A stretch of 64,000 bases of DNA, from contig CM051036.1 in the NCBI GenBank assembly GCA_027627225.1, positions 41,921,926 through 41,985,925 on the forward strand, in the 5' to 3' direction. The notes beneath the pieces were generated by a model that ran no database searches, was not told the origin of the DNA, and was given only the letters and a program-made list of their open reading frames with translations. Every line of letters starts with the position of its first letter. The stretch's first letter is position 1. Below are positions 24,601 through 36,600 of this stretch, piece after piece. The stretch is from Congeria kusceri. Taxonomy: Eukaryota; Mollusca; Bivalvia; Myida; Dreissenidae. Position numbers and translations under genes: made by a program.

Positions 24601-27600
24601 CTGGCATTAAGACGTCACTTTATATTCATTTGTTTTTACTTCTTTACCGAAATAATGCATACCACATTTGTATGCCTCCACTTTAGAGGGGGGCATATAG
24701 ATTTGCATTTGTCCGTCCGTCCATCAGTCCCGTCCGTCAGATTTTTGTGTCGCGCATAACTAAAAAAATATAACTGCAAGAATGATGAAACTTTATAAGC
24801 ATATTTATCGGCATCAGGACTTGTGCACCTGGGTATTTTGGTGCAGTTTTTTCTGACATCAGCAGAGTTTTAAGAAAAATTGACATGTTTGGACGTTTGT
24901 CGCATATAGCTCAAAAAGTATTGCTGCTAGATTGACGAAAATGTATAAACATATTAATCAGCTTGTGAACCTGTGCACCTGGGTATTATTGGTGCAGTTT
25001 TTTCCGACATCAGCGGAGTTTTACCAAAAAATTTCATTTTTGGACTTGTGTCGCGCATACCTACAAATTTATTGCTTCTAGAGTGATGAAACTTTATAAA
25101 CATATTATTCAGCATGCAGGGCCCTCAATATATGATGTTCGCCGCCGAAAATATAGGCCCCATTCCCCCACCTGAAAAGTATGTTTTTTTCCCCTAAAAA
25201 ATGGGAAAATTTCCCCTTGGAGGTCTTAAAAAAAAATAAACTAAAAAATTAACAGAAAACCTAGTTAAGATGCCAATAATCGTCCGCACCATTAGTATAG
25301 CTGTTTTGGTCTAGATCTCTACATCAATACAGGCTTGTGTTTACATGTATATGCATTTGAATGACCTGACAATTTATATATGGTGATTGCGATCCATGAA
25401 CCCCGCGAATCGCGATATAATGGAGTTGTAGTGTATTTCCATTTTCGGTCTTTTAAATGAATACATTAAATTAATTAATAATTTAAAAAGTGGCACTGCA
25501 AATTACTTTTACAAAAAAATATGTTTTGCATATTGAATTATATTAGTTTCATATCTCCGTTATAAAATTGTGCTGGGCTAGAAAAACGCGCAAACTGTTT
25601 ATTAATACCGACGAAATCAAGAAAAAATTGTGGAAATGACACGTGTACAGCTGCAATGTTACATGTATACCGCAGCCTAGTCCAATTTTTAAGCGTTATT
25701 GGTAGATTCTGAGCTATGGTATTTTGTGCTAAAAAATAACGTTATATTTGTAGGAGTTTCCTTTGCTGTAAAGATTACTTGACGTTTTTACCAAACAACA
25801 ATAAGACGCGAGTTTGTTTGGATTGAGTTAGTTTTCAAATCAGTTACATGTGTTAATCTGTAAAAACTTTCATATTTAAATATTCCCCTGGTCAGTCGAA
25901 ATTCCCCCTCGAGAGGGCGGTGGGCCCCTTTCCCCGAAACTGATTGAGGGCCCTGGCATGTGCACCTGGGTATTTGGGTGCATTTTTTTTTTGACAGCAG
26001 AGTTATGGTCCTTTTTTAAACAAAGAATGACATTTTTGGACTTGTGTCGTGTGTAACTCAAAAATTATTATTGCTAGAGAGATGAAACTTGACATACATA
26101 TGAATCAGCATGTGAACATGTGCACCTGGGTATTTTGGTGCAGTTTTTTCAGACATCAGCGGAGTTATGGCCCTTTTCTTAGCAAAAAATGACATTTTTG
26201 GATTTGTGTCACATTTAACTCAAAAAGTATACTGCTAGGCTGGTGAAACTTTATAAACATATTCATCAGCATGTGAACTTGTGCTTTTTTTCTGACATCA
26301 GCAGAGTTTTGTGACAACCAGCTGAATCTTGGGGCATCCATGTCCTATGGACACATGTCTAGTTTCTGTAAAATAGGCATGCATTCTCCTTGCAGTTAAG
26401 TACATGATTTTCATCTAAAATTTCAGTTATTTTCGGAGATTGGCCATCATTTGTTTTGCTTGTGAGAATGTTACTGAAACGATGTATGCTGTAATTTATA
26501 TTTGTTTGCAATTTATAATTCCAGCATTCTGGCCTCGTAGTGTTTTCTGATGCTACAATCTACAGTGTACCAGGTAATGCCATTATTTCATATTGCCTTT
26601 GGTAGGGTCTGTGTGTGAAAACCCTTCAATGCCATATTAAAGACACATTGTTAAATACACTTTAAGAGTTACATGATTAGATAAAACATTGAAGTTAAAT
26701 ATTATCAGAAACTGTAATTTTGAACTAAGTATGTATATAATTGTACATAAGATTAGTGCCAATTTAAGTATTAAATAAACATTACAAATTAACAATAGTT
26801 TATAAGTACAAATCTAATATCACTTCTGTGTAACTTAATAACTTGTCCTGGCATTAGTGTCAGATCCAATGTCAACATTGCAAGTCAAGGTCATGTTTTT
26901 GTAAAGATAGGATGAGGTAATATCTCTCATAATATATATAAAATGCTTATTATTCATCTTCATATTTTTTTATAGATATTTTTCATATTATTTCATAACA
27001 TTTTCATAGTTCTTTTTAAATGTGTTCATAGTTCTTTGTGAGCCTTTTCATTATTCTTTCTAAACTTGCTCATTGTTTGTTCTGAACTTGTTTTTCACAG
27101 AATACTGTAACTGGGCAATTGGGGAGCGGCCCTGTTTCCTCAGTGGCTGTTACCATGTCAACCAGACCTGCGATGGAAAAAAGGACTGTCCTGATTGGGC
27201 AGATGAGCAAGGATGTAAGTACAAATCTAGGGCTTAATGCATGTGTGTAAAGTGTTGTCCCAGATAAGCCTGTGCAGTCCGTACAGGCTAATCCGTGACG
27301 ACACTATGCACATGCATTTTGCCTGGTTTTCCCACAACACGCCTCAAATGAATAAAGCATTCTCAGATGATACTAACCAACGTGTACAAAAATAAATAAA
27401 AGTATTCATTTTAGGGAGTTACTGGAGTTGTATTTAGAATTGTTTCATTGCAAGACATGTTTGTTTGGATGGTGCTATTTTTTGGTTTTCTAATTTCCAT
27501 GTTTTATGTAACATTTGGTCTGTGTTTGATTCCTCAGGTCCGGTGCCTGATCCCCGCTATGTAGACAACCGTACCATGAACATGATCTACCGTGTCAGTC

Positions 27601-30600
27601 GAAATCTGCGGTTCTACGAGGACAGTGGATGGGCATGGCAGGAAAGATTTGTCAAGTAAGTTTTGTCATTTAAACCAAACTTGTCAAACATACCTTTTGA
27701 GTTATATTCATATGTTCATTACTCCAGGTAAGTGTTTCAGATTTGTTCTCATATAAAGTGCAGCATAAACTGAGCTACAGTTGAACTTTTTCCTGATTGT
27801 AGGCCCGATGGCATGGTACAGTTCCGTGTGGCGCCACCGAGGTACCCCCTCACCTGGATCATCAACGGTCTCTCAGTGAGCAGGGATAAAGGGCTGGGGC
27901 TCATGCAGTCACCTCTCAGGGTAGGTCCGGATAATTGGGATTTTAAGTAAATATGGTTTTATAAGTTGCTCAACGGGAAGTCTTTCTTAAATTGATTTCT
28001 GATAGTCTTATTGTTTACAAACAGTGGTAACAAAGTTCTTAGTCACAGCATGTGACAACATATACTTGCGTGTTTCAGTATGATGCGACCCGATATATGT
28101 ACATCATTGTTGAGGCCCCTGAGCTGATTGTGCGCGGAGAGCAGGTGGGCGTCCGTGTGTCTGTCTTCAACTACTGGTTTAACGATGATTACCTAGAGGT
28201 GAGGACTCGTCTCTTGATAGTGTACAGTGTCTCATGTAGATTTCAATCATACACAAATTAATCTAGTGTTTTATCTCATTTTATACCCCCACTTTTGAAA
28301 AAAGGAATCACGCGTGTTGGTCTGTACGTCGGTACGTTGGTACACCGGTACGTTCCATATTTTGTTTCCGCTCCCTAACTTCATAATGCCTTGAAGGATT
28401 TTATAACTTTAAATTATTATTCTCCATGACGAGACAATCTGTTGCGTACTTGACCCATGCATGTCTGTCAAAGGTCAAGGTCACATTTCAAGGTCAAAGG
28501 TCAAGTACTTGTATTTTGTTTGGAAGGATTTTAATATAACTTCAATATTTATGCCCAATGACCAGACAGTGTCACGTACATTACCCATGCTCATCCTTCA
28601 AAGGTCAAGGTCACAATTCAAGATCAAAAATCAAATACAAGTAAAATAATTTTGTTTCAGCTCCATAACTTCATTATGCATGGAAGGATTTTAATATTAC
28701 TTCAGATTATTATTCCCCATGACCAGATGATGTGTCGCGCACATGCCCCATGCTTGTCCATCAAAGGTCAAGGTCACAATTCAAGGTCAAAAGTCAAATA
28801 CTTATATTTAATTTCCGCTCCATAACTTCTTAACACCTAGTAGGATTTTAATATAACTTCAAATAATTATTCCTCATGACTAGATGATGTGTCGCGTACA
28901 TGACCCATGTTTGTAGGTCAAAGGTTAAGGTCACAATTTAAGGTCAAAGTTTGTATATTTGCATTTGTTCCTCTCCGTAACTTCTAAATGCCTTGAAAGA
29001 TTTTAATATTACTTTAAATTGTTACTCCATTCGACTACACAGTGTGTCAAGCACATGTCTCATGCTTCTCAGTCAAAGGTCAAGGTGACAGTTCAAGGTC
29101 AAATATGTGTGAATTATCCGCTTGCGCTTGTACTCTTCATTTTGCATTTCAAGCTCATTTTTCCTTTTATGCAGGTCATTTTGTCAGTCAATACATTGTT
29201 CCGTGTCAAAGCTCTACATCAGTGTCAAAGCTCTACATCTGTGCCAGAGCATTGTGTGAGGGTATTAATCACTTTTAGTGATACCTCTTGTTGCTCTAGG
29301 ATCTCATTTGTTTAAGTGTTAACCTAGTTTACACCAGAGAGCACATGGTTAAGTTACATGTATGACATTATTGCATTGGACAATAGCTGGGTAGGAGTTT
29401 AAAATATAAAGGGCAAAAGCTTCAATGGTCTGTAGTGTTGTGGATTAAACTCATAAATAATGTCAATACTGCTTTGAATTGTATTAATTATAACATATTA
29501 GCCATTTACCCATAAATGGTATTATACCATTGTTGTTACAATATGTACATGTATCTTTCTTGCTATAAGGGTTATTATTCATAACAGCAAAGTAGGCTTA
29601 TGCTTGTCATGCCCACAGTCCAACCTTAAAAAATTGCTTGTTTGCCAGTGCCTACCCAAGGTGGCTGGTAACGGGTAGGTAGGTAGGCATTTTTTTATTT
29701 AAAAAAAATGCAAATTTATGAATGATCCATTTAGCGTCAAACTATAGCATATAACACAGACATTGCTTTTAATAATATAATCAAGTGTCTGTTGATATAA
29801 CGAGAGTTTGCTAGCAATCATCTTTAATTAGACAATGATTGCTGACAAACTGCCCGTTGTTTTCGCAAGTTGATAAAACATGATTAGAATTGCATTTTCA
29901 TATGGCCTATTATAAGCAACGGTTATCATAGTTAATTTATTAACCCAATGGAAAACAACCGAAATGAAAGTATAGCGAGCTTTCGTTTAACCCAAAGAAA
30001 CAAATATAATATTTGGAATTTAAGAAAAAAACTGGTTTGATTTAACGAAGAAAAAAACTTTGAGTAGGGACCTTTTCGTCGGGTAGGTAGGCAATGGCAA
30101 ACAAACTTTGAGTAGGGACCTTTTTGTCGGGTAGGTAGGCAATGGCAAAAAAACTTTGAGTAGGGACCTTTTTGTCGGGTAGGTAGGCAATGGCAAACAA
30201 ACTTTGAGTAGGGACCTTTTTGTCGGGTAGGTAGGCAATGGCAAACAAACTTTGAGTAGGGACCTTTTTGTTGGGTAGGTAGGCAATGGCAAACAAACTT
30301 TGAGTAGGGACCTTTTCGTCGGGTAGGTAATCAATAGCAAACAAACTTTTAGTAGGGACCTTTTTGTCGGGTAGGTAGGCAATGGCAAACAAACTTTGAG
30401 TAGGGACCTTTTCGTCGGGTAGGTAGGCAATGGCAAACAAACTTTGCGTAGGGACCTTTTCGTCGGGTAGGTAGGCAATGGCAAACAAACTTTGAGTAGG
30501 GACCTTTTCGCCGGGTAGGTAGGCAATGGCAAACAAAGTTAATTTAAATTTTGGCCTAAATGTTGTATGCAATAAAATGTCGTGCTATAGGTGCTGCTAA

Positions 30601-33600
30601 CGATGGAGGATGGAGGAGACAAGTACAAGTTTGTGTGGGTGGATCAAATGGGCATCGTTAGTGCCTATAAACCCACAACAACCTCCGGCGATCACCAGAC
30701 CATCGTCTTTGTAAGAATATTTCTGCTGTTTTTGTTTGTTTGCAAAATGTTATTATTATTTATTTTGTTTTTGGATGTAAATTGGGTGCATCATCAGTTA
30801 ATGTAATGTCTGACTGTTTAAAAAGTTTATTGTTTTTGCATTATTTATATTTTGGGTGGGATACCATTGACAGTTAAGTGCAGATGATAAAAAGTAAATA
30901 AATTGCTAGCAAGCTGAGTCATAGGATTGACTTCAGTAGACGGACGTTTGACTCTGGTTAAGGATGTTTTTACTTTATAATGCTAAGAGTTTTATTTACA
31001 AATTCAAATACACACATCATCTGTAGAATTATTTTATGGTTTGTTATAAAAGAGGCACATTTTAATGAAATAAAATCATATGTGGCGCGTTGTGAGAAAA
31101 TCGGTCTTACTGCTTGTGCGTAAAGTGTTGTCCCGGATTAGCCTGTGCAGTTTGCACAGGCTAATCCAGGACGACACTTTCCGCTTTTATGGTATTTTCT
31201 GTTTCAAGGAAGTCTCTTCTAAACAAATCCACTGTAGGCAGAAAGTGCCGTCCTGGATTAGCATGTGTGGACTGCACAGGCTAATCCGGGACGACACTTT
31301 ACGCACATGCATTAAGTCCGGTTTTCCCACGACACGCCACAAATCCTATTTTCTAGTTGGAGCCTGGGGAGTCCAAGGACATCTTTCTTCCAATAGTGTC
31401 GACTATGGTACAGGGAGAGTTCAACTTCACTGTCACAGCTCAGTGCTTAATGGAGCGTGACTATGTCACCAAAAAAATACGTGTCTTGGTAAGTTTAATG
31501 TTAAACATTTCAGAATACATGTAGGTTTTGAAAATAAGACGTACATGCAGAATTCCATAAAAACCTGTAAATGACAAATATTTCAATGAGTTCTAAAGAA
31601 GTAAATAATAAAAAAGAATGGCCGACTGACAGAGGGCGATGTCTATCATAATGCTTATTAAAAGGTTATCTTATGTTATAAATTTTATAGACAAATAATT
31701 GCTTAATAGAGCTGAACGATGTACAGACAGAGCAACAGATAAGGCGCGTATTTGCGTAAATACACAATTCTGAAACCCCATTTACGCAATTAATTATATA
31801 TTTGATGAGTAACAAAACTCAATTAAAATACCCAATACGCAAAAACGGCAAACTCGGTGCATCAAGTGATTGACTGAAGGAGTATGTGTTGGATACCTCG
31901 TTATATGTACATATCTTGATTATTTGTCAATAAAATGATGTGTTCACAAATTATTATCATACCTAACCACCTGTGGAAATATTCAGTAAGATTTGTTTAT
32001 CATGGCATTAGATCTCCTGAGTAATATCAAGCCATTGTCAAACTGAGGTAAATTTGAATTTGGGACACACCAGGGTAATCACATAATGGATTGTTTCCAA
32101 CATCACTTAGCCCACTTAAACACCGATGCAAAATTGACGAGAATAATACAATTTATCAGTGTAAATGTTATGTGGCAGTGTTTTATATTGTGTCTAAATC
32201 GGGTCTAGTAATTAAACTTCGCCTTGAAAACTGTTAGCATTATTTACCAAACAAAATTAAATATTTTCAGAATTTATCCAGAGTTTAGTTACTTGTGTGT
32301 TGAGAACAATATGCAGATTTTGTGTTGTCAAAAGAGAAATGGTTAAGCTCATGTGTTATAGTAAAGAAAACTCACACCTTTTGCGTACGTTGTGGTTGTT
32401 TTACTAAATTTGGAGAAAAACTTTGTCTAATACTCAATTATTTTTGTTCTAATGGGGTAACATAATTTCGAGTACTCGAGTAATATTTTTTTAGTATTTT
32501 AAATATGATGAGGTAATACCCAATTCTGACTGAATTCTTATCTGTTGCTCTGTACAGAAACATTATGTGGCATGACTTGTAGTTAAATATATTACTTCAT
32601 TGTGCTGGTCATGATGTGAGAAGCTCAACAAGTATTGCTTAACTTCATACTTTTGTCACGTATGATCCTTCTGACCAATTCCTTCTGTCCAGTTTTGTGT
32701 GTTTTTTACAATCTGGGAATTTTACATGTAGTACGTGTCCCGATTTCAGCAGCAACAGATACATCTTTGCATAGATTAGGTAAAAATGTTAAATCACAGG
32801 ATCTGGAGTATTGATCTTGTTTATTTACAGCCTGATGGTGTAATCAACTATTACCACACGCCATACTTGATTGACATGATTCGGTACGGTTCCGAGACAA
32901 TTCCCCACCTGCAGATCAACATTCCGGATCAGTTTGTCGTACCGGAAGTTAGAGGACATTTATATGTGCCAGCATCCGGTACAGTGCAAGTCAGTCTGTT
33001 TGGTAAGTGGGTTGACCTTCGTTTGTGAAGTATCTGTGTAGATATGCCCTATTTCGTCTTATTCAACATGCATTTCTTCCCAGATTGTGTGAGACTTCAT
33101 AATACTAATAATAATTCTGAGGTATTACATATTTATATTATATTTATATTTAGGTAGCTTATTTGGCATTTATAGTTGTACCTGTAGGGGTATTTTTTGA
33201 AATTCACATTGTAAACAAATAAAAATTCTAGACTTTATACCCCCACAAACGAAGTTGAGGGGGGTATATAGGAGTGAGCTTGTCGGTCTGTTGGTTTTTG
33301 GTTTTGGATAATAACTCAAGAAAGGCTTGATTTATTCAAATAATTTTTGGTACACATGTAACATCATAGAATACAGGTCAAGTTCGATGTTGGTTATAAA
33401 CCACTAAATTTTGACAGAGTTATGGCCCCTATTCGACTGAAAATTCCATAAAAACATGGTTTCCAGATGATAACTCAAGAAAGGTTTGACATAGTCAAAT
33501 TATTTTTAGTACACATGTGTGACATCATAGAATACAGGTCAAGTTTGATGTTGGTTACAAACCACTAAATTTTGACAGAGTTATGGCCCCTTTTTGACTT

Positions 33601-36600
33601 AAAATTCCCTAAACACATGATTTCCTGACGATAACTCAACAAATGCTTGACATATTAAAATAATTATTGGTACACGTGTAGCATTATAAAATACAGGTCA
33701 AGTTCGACTTTGGTTACAAACCACTAAATTTTGACACAGTTATGGCCCCCGTTTTTGACTTAAATTCCCGAAAAACATGGACAATAACTCGTAAAATTCT
33801 TCACATATTTTAATTATTTTTGGTACATAGGTGTAACATCATAAATTACAGATCAAGTTCAACTTTGGTTACAAACCACTAAATGTTGACAGAGTTATGG
33901 CTCCAATTGAATTTTTTTTTTCCCAAATACAATGTTGACCAGACACAAATTAAAGCATTCTCTCTTTGTCCATTTCTTTCGAATAGATTCCATAGTTTTG
34001 TGACAAGGCCATATTGTGGGGGCATATCCGTCACTTATGTGACAATCTAGTTCGTTATTACTCTGAGAGTATATATTGTATTGCTTAATCTGCATTTATT
34101 TATAATGGCCTATTTTCATTTAAAGTTGTACATGCAGGAATTTTGTTTGAAATTCACATTGTACAAAAGAACTTATTATCTCTTAGTTAATTATTTGTTT
34201 TTATTCAGACAGTATCTTTCATGTGTGACGATCGTTATACTCATCTGTCATAGTGTTGTAGACTGGGCACTCTGGCACTGTGTCTGTCTTCTGTAATTTG
34301 AGTATTATTCTGGTGTATGCTGAAGTATTTTCTAAATTTATTACTTACCATGCACAAAGTAAAACCAAACAAATACTTTGGCAGGTGATGTTGTAACCCC
34401 TGGGTTTTTCAAAATGTACATGAACTGCGAGGATATATTCCGCAAGCCGTACGGCGCCGGTGAGATGAACATGTTTAACTTTGCATACAACTTGCTCACG
34501 CTGAAGTTCAAGAAGACAAACCAACAGTTACCACCTGAAACACTGGTGACAGCTCTTCAGTACCTGAACGTTGGTATGTGTGCAATACTGGATTTTTGTA
34601 TGGTTTTGTTAAGTATTTTTTGGTGACATTATTTTATAAAGTTGTAAAAGTTTAATCAAGAAGTGGAATATTTGAGTTCAAAAATAACTTTAGGAAATAG
34701 GGTATTTTCTAAATATGAAATGTCAACCTTGGATGGAAGGATATTCTTGTTCTCTTTGTTGTTGTAGACCTTGAATCAGAGAATGTAGCTTAACAAAGCA
34801 GTTATTGAAGACGATGGTCATCATTAATGATTTAAAAAAATACAGATACATTTGAAAGGTGTATGCTTTGATAGTTGATCTGGTGTAATTTCTGAGAAGA
34901 GTTTGAAAAAAATGGACTGAATTGAATTACTTTTGTTGCTAATTTTAAATTTAATCTGTAGGAGAGAAACCAACATGTATTTATGTGAAACTGTAGTGTC
35001 AGATTGACAAATGCTTCATTCCAATCCTGTACATGGTAGCTGATGTGAACCGTTCCATTTTACAGGCTTACAGAGACAGCTTAGCTACATGAACGAAGAC
35101 GGTTCGTTCATGATGTTCCATGACGACGAGAACTCTACAAGCATCTGGCTGTCGGCCTTTGTTGCCAAGACGCTGCACGAAGCGAGGTTCGGAGAGTGGG
35201 AGAGGGATCTATTCATCCCCATCAACCTGATCGACAGGATTGTCGTGTGGCTGTGCTCCAGGCAACATGAGTCGGGGGCCTGGATTGGAGAGGAACAGAT
35301 CTATGACAGAAAATTTGTAAGTAGCATAAACCGGTAGATTTTGTCATATTCTAAGTCCTGTATGGCAGGAAGTTTGTAAGTAGCACAGAGTTCTTGTTAT
35401 AATATATCTTGCTTGACAGGAAATTTGTAAACATTTTTGACATAAACTGGTTCTTTTTGTTCCTTAGCATTCCCTGTTAGGCAGGAAATTTGTAAGTAGT
35501 GCATTGGTGCTTTAAAAAATAATAAAGTCAGAGTTTGTTGCATTATATTCTGTGTATAACAGGAAAGCTTTTGGTAGTTTAAGTTTGTATCTTGATAAAT
35601 GTTGACCACACAGAAAGCACCTTTAGTTATTGCATTTCTGGAAGTTTAAGTTAAACTGTTTATATGTTGCTAAATGTTATTTATGGCATTGAGTATTGGA
35701 AATATAGGATGGTCTATCATCCATATTTTGTATGAAGAGATAATAAAACGTGCAATTCATAGAGAATAACAGGTTATTTAAATGTGAGCACTAGATTGTA
35801 TATTGAAGTTTTTGGAATGCCTACTGTTTGCTAAAATATATAATATTTATTTAGTCTTCACTCAATGAATCTACCCAACTGTACGGCCATCCTGTTCCCT
35901 TGACAGCATATGTCCTGATTGCGCTGTACAAGATCGAATCTGATGTCTCAGGGGTATGTATAAACGGAAGTGGTTTTAGGCTGTAATCCTGTAATGTCAA
36001 ATGTGTAAATCTCTGTCCCAATTGAAATTAAATATTTATATGCACGTATAACATGCTGTTACTATGGTTTAATACTCTTTTTTGCATGTAACATAGAGAA
36101 AATTCGTAAACTACCATAAGCATGCATTCCAGATCAGTTTGTTGTGTTGTGCGAATATTTTATGCTGTGTATTTGTTAGGCTGCCCTGACATGCATTGAC
36201 AAAGCGAGGACCCTTGCCTCCGAGTACCTGCTAAGGGAATCTTACAACATTGACAACAAGGAGGTCTACTATCTGGCCATCGTCTCGTATGCACTGTCGC
36301 TGAGTCAACAGAAGAGTAGAACAATATTTGACAGGCTTTGGGGTCTCAAGTATCAAGGTAAGAAATGTTATTGCTTTGTGTATCGTTTGTCAGCCTGTTG
36401 AGTTTGGCTTGATGAGGAAAGATCTAGGGCATAATAGCAGGCTTTTGGGTTTTGGGGTAGATCTAAACGGTAAGAGTGAAGTATAACTTTATTTAAATCC
36501 TTTAGAGTATTTCATGTTAAGGCATGGATTTATCAACAAGAGTGGAGTATAAAGTGTTTAAATCCTTTAAAAGAGTATATCATGTTAAGGCATGGATTTA

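Noticed and set aside
30020..30572. Two overlapping minus-strand frames of 16-residue repeats
   Set aside because: Product of the 48-bp minisatellite within an intron of a plus-strand gene.
31080..31460. 126-codon frame joining a MITE to exon 21
   Set aside because: It reads the MITE and then exon 21 in the wrong frame; the gene frame gives the family sequence LEPGESKDIFLPIV instead.
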